From NCBI GenBank assembly GCA_030248215.1, contig JASANG010003130.1, forward strand, positions 372,001 through 436,000: 64,000 bases of DNA. Direction: 5' to 3'. Position numbers and translations under genes: made by a program. The notes beneath the pieces are model-generated. The model was not told where the DNA came from. It worked only from the letters and a program-made list of their open reading frames with translations, and did not search any database. Below, one piece after another: positions 41,901-56,900 of this stretch (its first letter is position 1; each line of letters opens with the position of its first letter). Source of the stretch: Enoplolaimus lenunculus (taxonomy: Eukaryota > Nematoda > Enoplea > Enoplida > Thoracostomopsidae).

Positions 41901-44900
41901 CAAAAGTTCCTGGAGACAATAGAAAGAAATGAAACAAATGAAAGAGAATTAAACATCTAAAACCTCATTAACTTCGGGAGCTGGCGAAGAAACAAGATCA
42001 GGGGCGAAACGTTTTTCGGCAGGACTACAATAGAGTTAGCTTAAGCTTTAGATTAATATTTTGCTTTGAGCTAGGCTTAGGCTTAGGGTTAAGTATAAAC
42101 TCATTCTTAAGCTTAGGCTTAGGTAGGAGTACGCTGATACTACGACAATTTCAGTTACATACTTTACTGGAATTTTGGCCAAAAATTTTACTGGCAAGCG
42201 CCAGCTCACTTAAAAATTATGCTTAACACAATGCAGGTGAAATATCATTCAAATTAGCTTACATCTTGCTTTACACCTTCATGCACAACCTTACACGGCT
42301 CTTGTTCATTTGCTTAACATTGAAAGTTAATGCTCAGGTTTAGGCTCTCAGGCTTAGGAAAACACTTTATGAAAGGATTAGTCTAAAGGATTAGGCTTAG
42401 GAAAACCATTTCCTCTAACTAAGCCTAAATCTGCACCCAAGCCTGAGAGAGCAGTGTAAAAGGGCCCTAACTCTACAATTTGGTTTCGTACTGAACTGGT
42501 TCAACTGCTGAGACCGTGTTCATTTATAACAACATTATCTGTCGCCAATTAAAAAGAATTGACCTATGAATTACTGAAGCAGTAATTGCAACGTTTGATA
42601 AATAAATACTCTTGATTGAGCGCGAGTTACCGTAAATTTTTGGCTTGCAAAGTTAAAAAATATGATATTTTTCAGGTATGCTAATTTAGCATGAACACGA
42701 CACTGTCATGCCAGAAACGTTTAGCGAAACACAGAAAAGTACTAATCTAAAAGTCTCAAAGCCAGTAATAGTACACTGTAAAAAATGGGAAGTCAAATTG
42801 ACTCTCTCGGAAACAAGCTTTTCCTGACTACACAAACTGAGTCAAATTTGACTCCTCCGCCAGTCACATTCGATTCACTGTTGACTCTGGCGGAAACAAA
42901 TTTGACTCAGTTTATGCAGTCAGGAAAAGCTTGTTTCCGAGACAGTCAATTTGACTCCCCATATTTTACAGTGTATAGAGGTTATTATAACCAGCGATAG
43001 ATATTACTGCTATATGTTAACAGATCTCCTTAGGAATATTATGTTATAACAACCTGTCGTAGTTCTGAACGCATTACGCGACGATGCTGCAGTTGAGGGT
43101 TGCGGTTTTTTGCGTTTTTGAGCTGCTGAAATGTAAACATAAAATGTGCACACATAACGAAACCACCATAAAGCACAAAGCCAAATATATTTTATGATAA
43201 ATAAAAGCGAATGAAATAAAATACGGCATAATAAATTAAAGCTTAAAATCAATTCACTTTGCAAACTATTAATTTGAAAAATGAGTTCTCAAATCATATT
43301 TTTTCAAATAATTACTTTTCGAGATTTTGTTTTAAGACATACTACTGGTTGGGTTGCGGAGATGTGGCTTAAACCTGGACTTTATTTCAGATTTTGTTTA
43401 GGTTTTGTTATGGGCGTCCGCAGAAAATATTTATTTGGGAACGGGGGAACCAAATTGCCATTCAAGATTGTTTAGTTTTAGACCGAGTCTATTTGGGGCA
43501 CCAATCAAATTTGGAGGCACGGCACCCCAGTACCTTCCGTTGGGAAACCCTTGGGTTTTGTAGTTATGACACGAATGCAATGAATTTTATAATGACTTCA
43601 ACGCGGTAAAATTCTACACTGTGCCAGCGTCCTGTACTGATTTAAAGATTTTCATTGCAATTTGCCATAAAATCAACATATCGACTCTAAATTGTGTACG
43701 CATTTGTTCAAACTTCGAAATTGAAACGAAAGTTAACCGAATTAATAAGTCATGCCTAAAAGTCATGCCTTTACACCCCAGCCATTAATATCTTTTATGT
43801 AAAGACTAATAAGCGACTTTTGAAACCAAGAGGACGTAAAGGTTGTTGCAACGACACTGATAGCATTTGCATTTTAATCTAAATTTCGCTTCAAAATGAA
43901 TTTTATTACATTTCATCATTCTTTAAAAACACTTTTCAGATGCTACAATGAAATATCATGTCACATCAAAATTGATAGAGTTTCACTGGTTCGACTAAAA
44001 TTGAGCTTTGTTCATATATTTTATCGTTACTGTTTTTAAGTAAAAAACACAATACATAAAATTTTTTTTATATTTTCACGACAGAAAAGTTTTGAATTTT
44101 AGACATTTGAGCCCTATTTACACGTGCAAGTTTTTGCAGCAAAAACTTGCACGCGCAAGTTTGGTCATAAAGCAGCTTTGAAGTTCTTGCAGGTGCAAAT
44201 TATACACTTAAATTCATGCTAAATTTAATTCGCTCCTGTGAACGCAGTTGCAAGTCGCTTGAATTTCTTGTGCCTGAAGTTTGATTGATCAATCTGAATG
44301 TTCCTTTGAAAATACCTGCAGATGCAAGTATTTCGTGCAAGTTGCAGCGGCGAGTTCTTACTACAAAAACTTGCACATCTGAATTGGGACTTAATAGTAT
44401 AAAAAAGCTGAGACGTTTGTGTTTCAAATGTTTAAAAACGTAAAATTTCTTGTTTTCAAAAAATTCACGCTTTTTTGTCAAAAACGATTCTGAAATAATA
44501 TATCAAATTTCAAAACTTTTATGATTTAGTTTTAACACCCACTATTCTAAAAAATAGCATAATTTAAAATCTGCAATTCAACGTATACTCGTGAGCCTGT
44601 ACAAAGACACAAATGCTTAAAGTAAATTTTTCAGACTTTGTTTTTAAGCCATTTTGTTCTTATTGTAGCTCCGGGTATGCATTAACTTTTGCTTCAAATA
44701 ATAAGATATTTTGTTGGTTTTTAATTAATAACCAATACTGCCTCATGTCAAAAATTGCTAAAAATTTAAAGAAATTATATTTATTTTCTATTAAATGGTT
44801 TATTTGATTGTAAAAGTCTTTGTACAATTTTTTCCAACTTTTAATATAACTTAAAACTGCATCTACTCACAATTGTTGTGCCTGAAGTAACTTGTAACGT

Positions 44901-47900
44901 TTGCTGCAAATATTAATGTTATTTTGGTTTTTAATTCAGCATCTAAAATACCTCAAGTCGAAAATTGTGAAAGATTAATGAAATCATATTTATGATCTAT
45001 TACTTGCTTGATTGTAAGCCTCCTGGACCAAGATAAAGATTTACTATGCTTACCATTGTTGTAACTTACGTCTTTATAGTACGTATGTACCTAACGTTGA
45101 TTGAACATAATACCCTATTGGCCTTTGTAGTTAATTTATGTCAAACACCACGAACCAAAATTGTTCAAGTGTATAGATGAAATTTGGGCATTATACCATT
45201 TAATTTCAAAACTCTATTTTCAATAACGCAGGACCGATGTGAAGATGAGGGGCTAAACGTGTTTTTCTGTGGGACTGCAATAGAGTAAGCTTAAGCTTTA
45301 GACTATTTTTTACTTAGGCTTAGGCTTAGGTTTAGGCTTTTTATGTAAGAAGCTCATTCTTACGTTTAGGCTTAGGTTTAGGTTTTGCAATATGCTTTAC
45401 TACTGTTACGGCCCTGTACTATACATTGGCCACAACGCGTGACACGGTATAATTCTGAACAGCAGGCAGTAAAAGTTCATTTTTGTAAACTATAAATTTT
45501 AACGTGAATTCAAAAAAAAAAAAAAACCCCAAACCCCAAACAAAAGTTATAACAAATAATTGCATTTAAGGAGTAATTGCAATAATTTTTCCATGTCTAT
45601 CAAATATAGAAATTAATTTTAGGAAACATATAGGTTACGTGTTAGGTATTCAGCCAATGACCGTGCTAACTTATCTAACAACGGTATTAATTTCAACAAA
45701 ATTTTAACCAAATTCAGCAATTTTTGACAAAATACAACATAGCGTCAATTCACGGAACTTGTCAAATTCGACTGATTGAGTTCTTGTACATTTTCTCTCT
45801 ACGTTCAAAGTTAACGCTTACAACTGGCAATGGCTTGTGCTTAGATGCAGAATTAAGAGAAAATATGTACAAGAGCTGTTGTCTCTTGTTCGAGTTAAAC
45901 AAATTTCTGCACGAAAAGAGGTTTGCTGCTGCACTTTCAACTTGAATTTAGACGCAACGCAATTTGAACCACAGTTTCATATTTAAATAAAAACTAATAA
46001 ATTAAAGAGGTTTGCTGCTGCACTTTCAACTTGAATTTAGACGCAACGCAATTTGAACCACAGTTTCATATTTAAATAAAAACTAATAAATTAAAAAAAT
46101 TAAACGCATTGAAAAATGAGTAGGCCGAATGCCACTTCGGTGAACGTTGAGGTCAGCTGCACTTGCGCCAACAAGCTTAAACTAAAACATAAGGGAGGCG
46201 GTATACTTGTCTTGCAATGCCGTCCGGTGCCGTCCGTCACCGACCGCCACCATACGGTATCGTACACGAGTAATTCACATACGATCCCGCAAGGTGACGT
46301 ATGGTAATGGACCACACCGGACGGCGACGGACGGCGGTGGACGTCATCAAAGGTATAGCGCCGCCCTAAGTCTACCTGTTCGCGCGCAGAATACCTCAAA
46401 AGTACGTCCGTTTCCGCCGCCATTTATTTAATATTGCACTTTGTCTCCTTCTATCACAAGTTTTGAAATTTTCAGTTTTTGCCATAACTTAGGTTGAGGT
46501 TGAAGCTGAACGTTAGCCTTAGGGTTAGGGTTCAGCTTAAACCTAAACGTAAGTTATGGCAAAAACTGAAAATTTCTAAATTTGTGATAGAAGGCGACAA
46601 AGTTCAAAGATTAAATAAACAACGGCGTAAACTGACGTACTTTTGAGGTATTCTAAGCGAGGTCGCGTTGCGAGAATCAACAAAACTCTGAATTAAGTTT
46701 ATCTATAATAAACAACAGAAAAGATTAAGATTATTATAAAAATGAATAAATAAAACCTTCATGTGCGCATGCAAGGGAATAATAGTTCGAAAAAACAAAA
46801 AAAAAACAAGCAAACTGCAAGAATTGGTGTAAATGTGTACGGACTTTTTGGTTATTCTCCTCCAGTATGCTATTGTCCAAACATGATCCAAGTTTGAAAA
46901 CTTTTGCATATTTGAGCTTCTCATGACTTTCTCTGATTATTCTAAGCCCAAATTGGAATTTTGATATAACCATATTTTTGAGTTCGCAAGGTTGTTCTTG
47001 GAACCGAAAATATGTTAAAAAAGTTAGATAATTTCTACATTATTCAATGCAGCTTGCGGCGCTGAGTCGAATGATGATAACATTTTTATCGTCAACTAAC
47101 TAGTTTGCGAGTTATGTATGACCAAATAACTGATTTAGCATCTTCCCAAATGTTTGGCTAATCGCCAAGCCAGTTGTTTGCCCGCAACAGGTAAGCAAGT
47201 TGTTTAATGTAAGAAATTTCAACAACATTCGACAGAGCGTCAGAGGCTGCATCGAACGATATTTGAATTATCTAACTTGTTAACAAAAATTCTTTTCGGT
47301 CAAATGCGGTCTTGACCTTAAAAATCGAACTTTCAAAAATCAGAGGAGGACATGAGGAAAAGCTCAAAAATACAAAAATTGTATGAAAATCCGACCATTT
47401 TGAACGAATGTGAAGGTAATAACCGAAACGACCAAAAGAGAAAGTAGCCTTAGCGCTGAAAAGTTGCCTGATAACAAACCTAAACCTAAAATCGATTAGA
47501 AGGCGACCGCAAGTCAATAAAACGAGTCTGTTAGGACTGTCTCTAGGCATATTGTATTAATAACAAAGGTCCATTATTACCTTGACATGGCATTACGCAA
47601 TTTACATATCCAAAGGTTTTAGTAAGGGAAGATTAAGCTTAACCTAGCCCTTAAACCTGAATGTTGGAGCAAAGTATACTCGAGTAACCACTGTATTTTC
47701 ATTTGGAATCACGAGAGAAATTTTCCTACCTAAAAACGATGTAGTATAATTCGATTGTTTCTTATATTCTTAGTCAATTAGTCGATATATAATTTTGGGT
47801 ATATAAAAAACTTACATTGTTTTGCGTATTGTTAGCGCGCAGATATGTTAAAAAGATAACTATAATTTGTTCTAAAGCTATATGGCTCCCATCGACTTCA

Positions 47901-50900
47901 AAAATGTTTCACATATTGGCTGGGTTACTGAAATCTTACTCAAGTATTTACATACTTAAGTTATACTTAAGCAATTACATTAGTCGCTGACATTTTTAAT
48001 TAGATCAAGATTAGTATGTTCGTACTGTTATTTTTAAGATATCAAATTTGGCCATCAACGTAAGTATTAACTTAAGTTTAGTACGCTTTTAAAAACGACA
48101 AAATAATTATGCTATTGCCTAGCACGTATTAAGGAAGTACTTGTCGTACACTTGCCGTTCTTAGGAAGAGTTTCAGAAACCCAGTCAATGTTTGTTGAGT
48201 AAAATACTGACAGCGAAAAAAAATCAAAAAAAGCGGTGAATAAATACTGCAACCAAATAATAGAAATATATCATAGTGAAAAACAAACCGTTTTGCAATC
48301 CCAAGATGAAGATATTATTGTCTAATTGTGTATTCGTAATGAAAAATTAAAAGCATATGCAATCACATCTTGTATCAATAATATCACTAGCAACGAATAA
48401 TTAGAACAGTTTGTCTAATTTTTCACGAACTTTCAAGCTGCAGACGTTGCCAAATAAACCCAATTTATTATTGGTCCAAAAGCGGGCATATTTTAGCCTT
48501 CTTGTACACTTCGTTTTCTACACGCTTAGGTATAGATTAGACCTGCACTTAGGCTTAGGTTTAGGAAAATGCTTCCCTGTGCCTGCCATTTAAGCCTTTA
48601 TTTTTGTCTATGCAAAAGCCAGAAGCCTAAAATCTCAGATTTTGCCAAAACCTAAGCCCAAGCCTCAACCTTCCGTTCGGGGGAGAGTGTACAAAACCTC
48701 AGACGAGTTAGCTTTAACTTTTATCTTGTGTTAAAAATCAGTTTTCGCAGAATGCGCTAGCCCACCCAAAACCTATTTAACATAACCTGTCAACAACTAA
48801 CAGTCCCTACCCTGCATACTGAATAATATAATCAAACGTAAATGGCGGATTTCTTGCAACCACCACTAGCACCGGTCACAGCCGCAACTGGGTTTACGTT
48901 AAGCCCTGGGCAAGCGTGCACAAGAGAGACTCAACTTATACGCAGAGATTTGCACTCTGACAATGAGATTAAGCATTGCATCTTGAGAAAATTTCCAATA
49001 ATTGTTTTATGGTAACAGCCTTTGTAATATTTTTGCTTGTTACGGGCGGTGATTCGTAGGGGCACCGAAATCGATGAAAATCATGGGTATTTGCTTTAGG
49101 TTCCACCACACCGGCTGGCGTAAATTAGGTCAACGTGATGCATTTGTGTCCTCGGGACATTACTTACACCTTTTAAACAAATACCAAATATGTCGATATA
49201 AATTTGTTGTACCAAATTTTGGTCAAACGCCTTTGCACTCATGATGTCTCATAAACAGGAGTGTAGCCAGGATTTTATTTCGGGAGGGTGTAATACGTCT
49301 GGTAAAAAATTGTTCGACCTCTACCATTAAAAATGTTTTTCTAAAGCCTGCTCTGAAAGTTATTTCTTGTCCTCTACAATTTTCGATAGGGAATATGTAC
49401 CCTATATTCCTTCGATTGTATACGTCCCTGATCACAAACTAACCTTTCGAAGAATAATCGGCATCATTTACTGTACTGGCGTTGCCGTGAGCGTTAGCGG
49501 TAGCACGACTGTCGGCCGTCATGCTGTTGCCTCCAACTTCAGGCTGTAGCTGTTGGCGACGCTCTGGAGCTGCAGATCGTGATTTTCGTGATCGAGAACG
49601 ACTTCTTGATGCGCTTGGTGATCTTGTTCGAGTTGTTGTTGTTGTTGTCGCAGATGATTTTGCTAAAAGATTAGTCAGTGACGGTGTACGCTGTTGCCGA
49701 TGGTGTTTGCCCGCGTGCAGCCGCGCTTCGACGCCGCCAGAAGCTGATTGAGGCCGCGGATGGCCGCCTGGAAACGCCATGGCGTCGCGGTGTCAATTCA
49801 CAAACACTTATCAGGGTAATTGCCCTGGGACTTTAAGGAACGCCTAATGGCAGGGGCGTAGCTAGCGTTTCATTTCAAAAATGTATAATTTCATAAAAAC
49901 GTTTTTAACATCTATAATTCAAAAAGTGTAATTTCATAAAAAGCGAAAGTGTTGTTTTCTTGATTCTGAACATTTGGTGAAGCGAAATATTCTATCTATC
50001 CCTGCCCTGGTATACACCCATGCCCTGGGAACTCAAACTGGTTAGAACAGTTTTTCCAAAGTAGTGGAAAAGTTCTGACTTGGCTTATAAATTGAGCCAA
50101 ACCCTTCGAACGCTTTTGAATAACTTTTTTGGCCCCTTGTACATGTAAATGGACCTTATGCCGAGACACCTTCAATCTTTTCAACATTGATTTTTGCATA
50201 TATGCTTATAAAACCCAATAAAAAATGCACAGTGTTCAACATTAATACTGTCAGTTCACTCAGTAAGTTAATTAGTAATTGAACGCATGTAATTGATAGT
50301 ATCTCAACCCGTATTCTCAAATGTGTGTAGCACCTATCACCAGTTGGTGATAGGTCTTCCAACTTGCGAACCAGGAAACGGTGAGGTTTGAAATTCAGCA
50401 TATTTATTGCATTCGATTTACTCTAATTCTGTGCAAATTTTGAGATCTGCAATTGCAGCAGTTCGTTAGTTTGTGGATCTATTAATAACTAATGATAGGT
50501 GCTATACGCATTTGAGAATACGGGCATTCGAATCAATTAATATTCTGTTTGAACTAAATATTATTGAAATAATTTAATTGGGATGAAAAAGTGTTTAAAG
50601 ACTTTTCACATTTTTAATGTAGTCGCGTTGTTGCCACAGGTAAATCATGACCTATCCGACTCCTGGGACCGATCAAAACTGTGGACTCATAAAAATGAAA
50701 TGATGCAATCGATGCTAAAATGTATGTTTCCATTCAAAATCTTTACCTTTCAACTATTCGTCACAGGGTCTTTGAAGGTACGGACCCTGAAGCCGCGATC
50801 TGACTTGCTTTCATTATGATCAAACACAGGTTGTTACTGCGGCTAAATTTGTTTTTCAATTTGAAAAACGGATTTGTTTAGTTTTACCATTGCTGTTACC

Positions 50901-53900
50901 GGATATTAATGTTTAAATAAAAAAAGTCACCTATTGGTACAGACATAATTTTAAATGTTAAAATTCGCTCAAAAACAGTCTTGGTGCTTGGCTGCAGACA
51001 GCTAAATGTCTTTATCACCTCCGCCATAAAACTGTATTTTATCTCTGTTTCAAGCAAAAAGTTATCATTATTTCAATACAACCAATCAAAAATGGCAACT
51101 GTTGAAATATTATGAATTTTTAGACTGTAAAAATAATATTATCCTTGGCTATGTGCTGAGTCCATATAAGAGTATTGGCCTTAACCCAAAATAAGTTATT
51201 GTACGTCAACAGAAACATGTCGGCCAATGTAGCATTTAATGTCGTTATCGTACTTTAAGCATACTCCAAAGCGTAATCCTAAGACAAAGCGTAAATATAA
51301 GTGCTAACTTTACACGTAAGTTTTAAGCATAAACCTAAAAGGAAACAGTCTTAAATTTAATCTCAGAGCCGGCGTTAGCATAGTTGAGCACCAACCCAAA
51401 CAGGTCCGACGGGGGCCCCAATAAAATGTTTTACAACTCTAAAACTTAGTAGCCAGCGAAATGCCAAGTGGGGCCTAAGGTCCGGGACCCTCCCCCAATT
51501 GGGGTGTTTGGGTGGGGGGGCGCTTCCTCCGGCACTGTCTAATCCTACTCTATTGCAGTCGTACTAGAAATCGAGGCGGCCCTAAAAGTAACATGGGTCA
51601 GCAAGTCAGCAAATTTTTTTGAATCATTGTCCTTAACTCAGATGTAACAAGAAAGGTTGATGTTGAAACTTGACAGAAAGTTAAAGTCATGACCTGCAAC
51701 CATGAGTTGCGGAAGTTAGTGAATCGTTTCAGTTCCACTGTCTTTAATTTACAGGTCGAAAATCAAATTATCAAACATGGAAAAAGAAGCAAAATTGCGC
51801 TGGATACAGCTCGTAGCTTAAAATAAGTCGAAAATCTAATTTCAAACCTAATTGGAAAGGATCGAAGCTTGCGGGAGCAAATACGGCAGAGTTGTCAGTG
51901 AAACATCATAGTAATCTTCAATTAAAAAGAAATGCTATTGTTTAGCTTAAAAGTTGACGTTCAAGCCTATTCGCAAGCCTAAGCCTAAACCAGTATAACA
52001 CAATGCAAGTCGTCTATTTTTAAACTAAAACTAGTTTTGCCTGTAAACGGGTTTGTGCAACTTCCACAATAACAAGTGCAAATCAAGTAACCTAACCAAG
52101 TAGTTCACATTAGCCGGATCAGTCAAAATGAGCTAAATCAGTGAGTCTGGATTAAGTCTTTCAGAACACAGAATTCAGAATTGATTCAACTCATTCTGAG
52201 TGAGAATCTACTTAAATCAGCGTGCAAGAATGTTTACTGATATTAACTCAGAAATATCTAACTCAATTGCTGACTTGACCAATCAACTGAATGCAATATA
52301 CAGTGGAAAAGTTATATATTCTTTATAACAAAATCAAATGTCTATTTAGTAGGATTATCGGGATGTCTCTATCCGAAAAAATTTCGACATTAGTTAAATT
52401 TAGAGGGTTCTGGTTTTGATTTTTGTGGAGATTTTCTCAAACACCTGGCACGCCACTGCAGCAAGCGCACTGTCATGCAGTAAACGTAGAATTATTAACA
52501 AGTGCACTGTGAACCTGTGTAGGGGTTGAATTGCAAAATATGTTTACCCAATATTTAGAAACATGTCACATGAAACCGAAAGTAGTGCAGTGAAGGTGGG
52601 TGCACGGAAAGTGTTTTCATAAAATTAACATAAAAGTTTTGTAAAAACTAGGATGCAACATTTCAATTCCAGGGCTAGTTTCATATCAAAGGTATTTATT
52701 TAAAACGAATACGAAAAAAGTTCAGTAATCTCTGGGACCTAGCACGTTATTAATGATACATAAGTGTATTCCTGAGCCTAAGTCAAAGCCTCAACGTTAC
52801 AATAAGCGCATAACTAAGGCTAAACTGAAGCCTACGATAAACCAAAAAATGGCCTAAAGCTATAAGCTTACTCTATTACAATTGGTTCCGCGAATCAATG
52901 GTTTGACGCTCAAAGAAACATGCGCCATGTAAGAGTGCCTTTGTTCTTGTCTTTAGAAATTTTGCAGGTAAAATACGGCACTTTTTACACTTGTACGAGC
53001 CCCTCGTTTCAAGGAGGTACTGCAATATTCTGCTAATTTTGCGGTACAAGGGGCGTAGCTATGTTTTCATTTCAAGATGGATGATTTTATGTAAAAGTGT
53101 TTTATCAAAAACCCTGTTAAAAATTATTTATTTTTTGTCTTTCCAGAGATTTTGATAGGAAATATATTCCCCCATTCCTTTTCTTGTATAACTCGACTGT
53201 CTGCAAAAATGAATCTGCATGTCTGTGTGAACTTGCTGTTATGTTTAATTTGACTTGCATAGCGTTGTATGGTTATGTTCTTTATGCTTGGGAGAGTAGG
53301 CTTATATTTGGTTAAGTTGTATTGGCCATTTGAGATTTTTGGGTTTAGGGTGCAGGTTTAATATATTTTATGTGGCGTTTACAAATCGTGTCAAAAATTC
53401 AAAATGGTTTTCGCGTTTTGATAGCGTTTTGCCACGCTTTCTATTAAAATCGGCGATTGTTCACTTACAAAAAAGTGTTTTGAAAGATGCTGAGTTAGAC
53501 AAGGATCCGTTTATAATGGCGTTTTGTTTTTGACACAATTTATTTACAGGTAAACAGAGACAGCATCCATTTCTAACTGCAGCTAAAATGTAGCAACTGA
53601 TTTGATTTTACAGAAAAATGGATCGATAGTGTTTCGAGTTCAAAGCAGGGCATTTGCGTGTGAACATGGCAACATTATAAAGGCTATTCAAGGCACCAAT
53701 AACTCGAAATCAGCCATTAAATTTACCAAAACAGAAAACAACATATTACAGAGATAAACTAAATCACAAACGATGCTGCGTTTTGTAATTTTTAAAACCG
53801 TTGCATTTTCCGTGAAGGAATGTGTCAAAAATAAAACGATATTTTAAACGCTTTTCGTGATTCAAACAGCAGCTATCAAAATATATGAAACCGCTATTTC

Positions 53901-56900
53901 AGCATCGATATAAACGCTTTGTTTCAAAACGCGAAAAAACGCATTATAACACGATTCTAAACTGAAAAATATCTAACATTGAAAGACTAAAAAACGTTGC
54001 AATGTGTTAACAATGAGGTTTTTTACTGCACAAACACAATATAAACGTTAGGAAGCTGGGTTAGAAATTGGTATAATCAACTATAATTGTTATGAAAGCA
54101 GAAACGAAAAACAATATACTCCACAAACTGTACTAAAATACAAACAAAATATAACATTTTGAAAGCAAAAAGCGTCAAACAATGTCAAATTGCGTTGCGT
54201 TCGATTCAACGTTATTAGGTAATTCAAAATAGTTCAAATGGATTTTAATCTGTACAAATTTTAACTTTTAAAATCAATATTAGAAAGTAAACAGCTTACC
54301 TGAATGCTTGCACTACGAAATGCCCATTGCCGTCATTGGAACAAGGTTCTTTCACAAATACAAAGCTCAAGCGTTGGCGTGATTTTTTTGGGAATGGTTA
54401 ATTTGTGTGGAAAACGATTAATGTCGGCTATGTTCTATTTTGAGTCCGAATCAATAAGAATCTATATTCCTCTAAAAACCGCAAGGTTCTTGGACCAAAC
54501 AAATGTCAGGACAGTACTTGATTACTCAAAGTATGCATTACCTATATTTATAGAGGTAGCTATAGGTTTCAATAGCATATTTTTGAGTTTAAATCATTCT
54601 AACGAAAAATAGGGGCCCAATTTACAAGGTCAGTGAGTTGAAAGTAACAACGAGACTCCCGGTTATTCGCGTCACTACAGTTAAGCTTATATTGAAATAA
54701 ATTAGCAAACCCCATTCAAAGAAGTTGTGACCACATTGGGTCTTTTGACTACTGAATTGACACAAAACGAACGAATGCTTAAGCAACAAACTACGGAAAC
54801 GAATGACAATATTCATTGCTTGTCATAAATTTAACATTTTAACGGCAGCAACATCACTAAAATTCGAAATACGCATTTTCGCAGTTACATCAAACGCTTA
54901 TTCTATGAATGCATTGTATTATAAACCGTAGCATATTACCGCAATATAGAGCATTTCGCAATGCAAGCAATCAAAGTAAGTGGAAGTGTATTGCTTACAA
55001 ATATACCAAGAGTAATTAATACAAGAAAAAAGCATCCTTTGAAATTTTTATAAAACTTAACGACCCTAAAATCAAATTCCTGGCTACGCCTATTTTTTAA
55101 TTTTATACATTTCACAAGATAAAATTTTAGTTTAAATAATTGTTAACATTTCTACAAAGACTATGTATTTTTCAACTTTTACTGCAGCCAAGCACCAACT
55201 GGCAGAAGTCTTGTTTATATCAAGACCGTTCGATTGAATTTTAACATTTTCTACTGAGAAATCAGCTTGAACGTTAACCTTATAAAGTTGCTTTAATCAG
55301 TTGCGGATTCAAACATTTCCAGTGTGAAAACGAACTCTTTATGTTAAGTAATATTAGTTTTAAAGCGCGTTTTGAGGAAATCTTTTTGATTTCGTAAAGT
55401 TGACGAATTGCCCCGAACGCTCAGAATTTTTGAATTTGCGTTGTAACTTTGAGATATTCTTCACTTATTTGAATCGAACACACATTGTAAACTTCAGTGA
55501 ATCATTTGTGTTGCTGATTTTTCAATAATACATTGCCCATACTTTTATATAGCCACTGGCCCTAATTGAAATTAGTTTCGTTGCAGATTCGACTATAATA
55601 TCAATTACTGTAAAGGCAGTGTTGCGGTACACTTAGCGTGTGGTGCCACGTGCGAAAATTTTAAATACCACTCGGCGATATGTAGCATAGAAAAGTACAG
55701 TGTAATGCTTATTTGAGAAATTGCATTGCATACCAATAATTTAAAGTAAATTTTGTTTTTACACTAATTTAGAGTCTAAATTTACCGACACATGAACCAC
55801 AACTCATTTGTAATGAAATTAATATCCAATGCTTGCATTTTAATTCTGTGTTCGTTGTTTTGTTACGTTTTTTAAATTGTGTCATAACCTAGGTATAGTT
55901 ATACTGCCAAAACCGCCGAAGGGGCTGGCATGAGCCAAGGGATTGGGCCAGGGGAGCTCAGCCCTCCTGGATAAATTTTGGCATGGAAGCTTTTTAGCCC
56001 CCCACTAGAAAGGTAAGCTGGCTACGGGCCTGCGAAGGGGTAATATTAAACAAGCTATTTTTGATTTTTGAAGTTACAAAAAATAAAACTACGTTCAACC
56101 TGCAAAAATATCAAAAGGGATAACATGTGTTGATACTACCGAAACTGCTGAAATAATTATAAAAAATATGCATTGTTACCTGCTTCAAAATAAGATTTTT
56201 AAAAATTTCTACTCGCTACGTTCGCTAAATCACACAGCTGAATTTGCGACAATTCGTCGCATGACAACTTGTCGCTTGAAAGTGTTCCAAGCCAATGCCT
56301 AAACCTAAGTATAGGTCTGAGCCTACTTGTAGACGTCAGCCTAAGCATAATGACACGCAACGAACTGTCGAGTCGACGAGATTTCGGGTCTAAGTTGTCG
56401 GTTGACGATTTTTCAGGCGGCGAATTCTTGTAATATCTGAACCCGTATTTTTAATTGTTTGTGGCACCTATCTACAGATAGCAATAGGATACAAACAAGC
56501 GAACTATATCACGTACAAATGTCAAAGTATACTCGCATATAAAAGTAGCTAACCAACAGAATGTACCAAATTTCGAAGTTCTCGATTGGCAGGTTCAAAA
56601 TATATGAAACCAACCACCAACTCGAGCAGTGGCGGATCCAAGATCTCAAAATGGGGGGGCCAAAATTTCACAGGCAATAAAGTTACTTTTGATCCATACA
56701 CAAACCACGAACTATTGTCACAAAATTGCTATATAATTTTTGTCGAGATGCAATTGGGGGGGCACGGCCGGGGTGGCCCCCCATGGAACCGCCATTGAAC
56801 TAGAGATAGGCGCTACATACATTTGAGAATATGGGACCTCGTTGCAGTTATGCTCTCCCGAAACCAAACACTTTGCTATACAATTGTCATATGAACTTAC

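Noticed and set aside
46100-46423. Minus-strand 107-codon frame
   Set aside because: It lies across a GCGCTATACTT MITE; the peptide is translated arm sequence.
53330-53533. Plus-strand 67-codon frame with protein-like text
   Set aside because: No acceptor/donor in matching phase and no recognisable family; chance open frame in AT-rich DNA.
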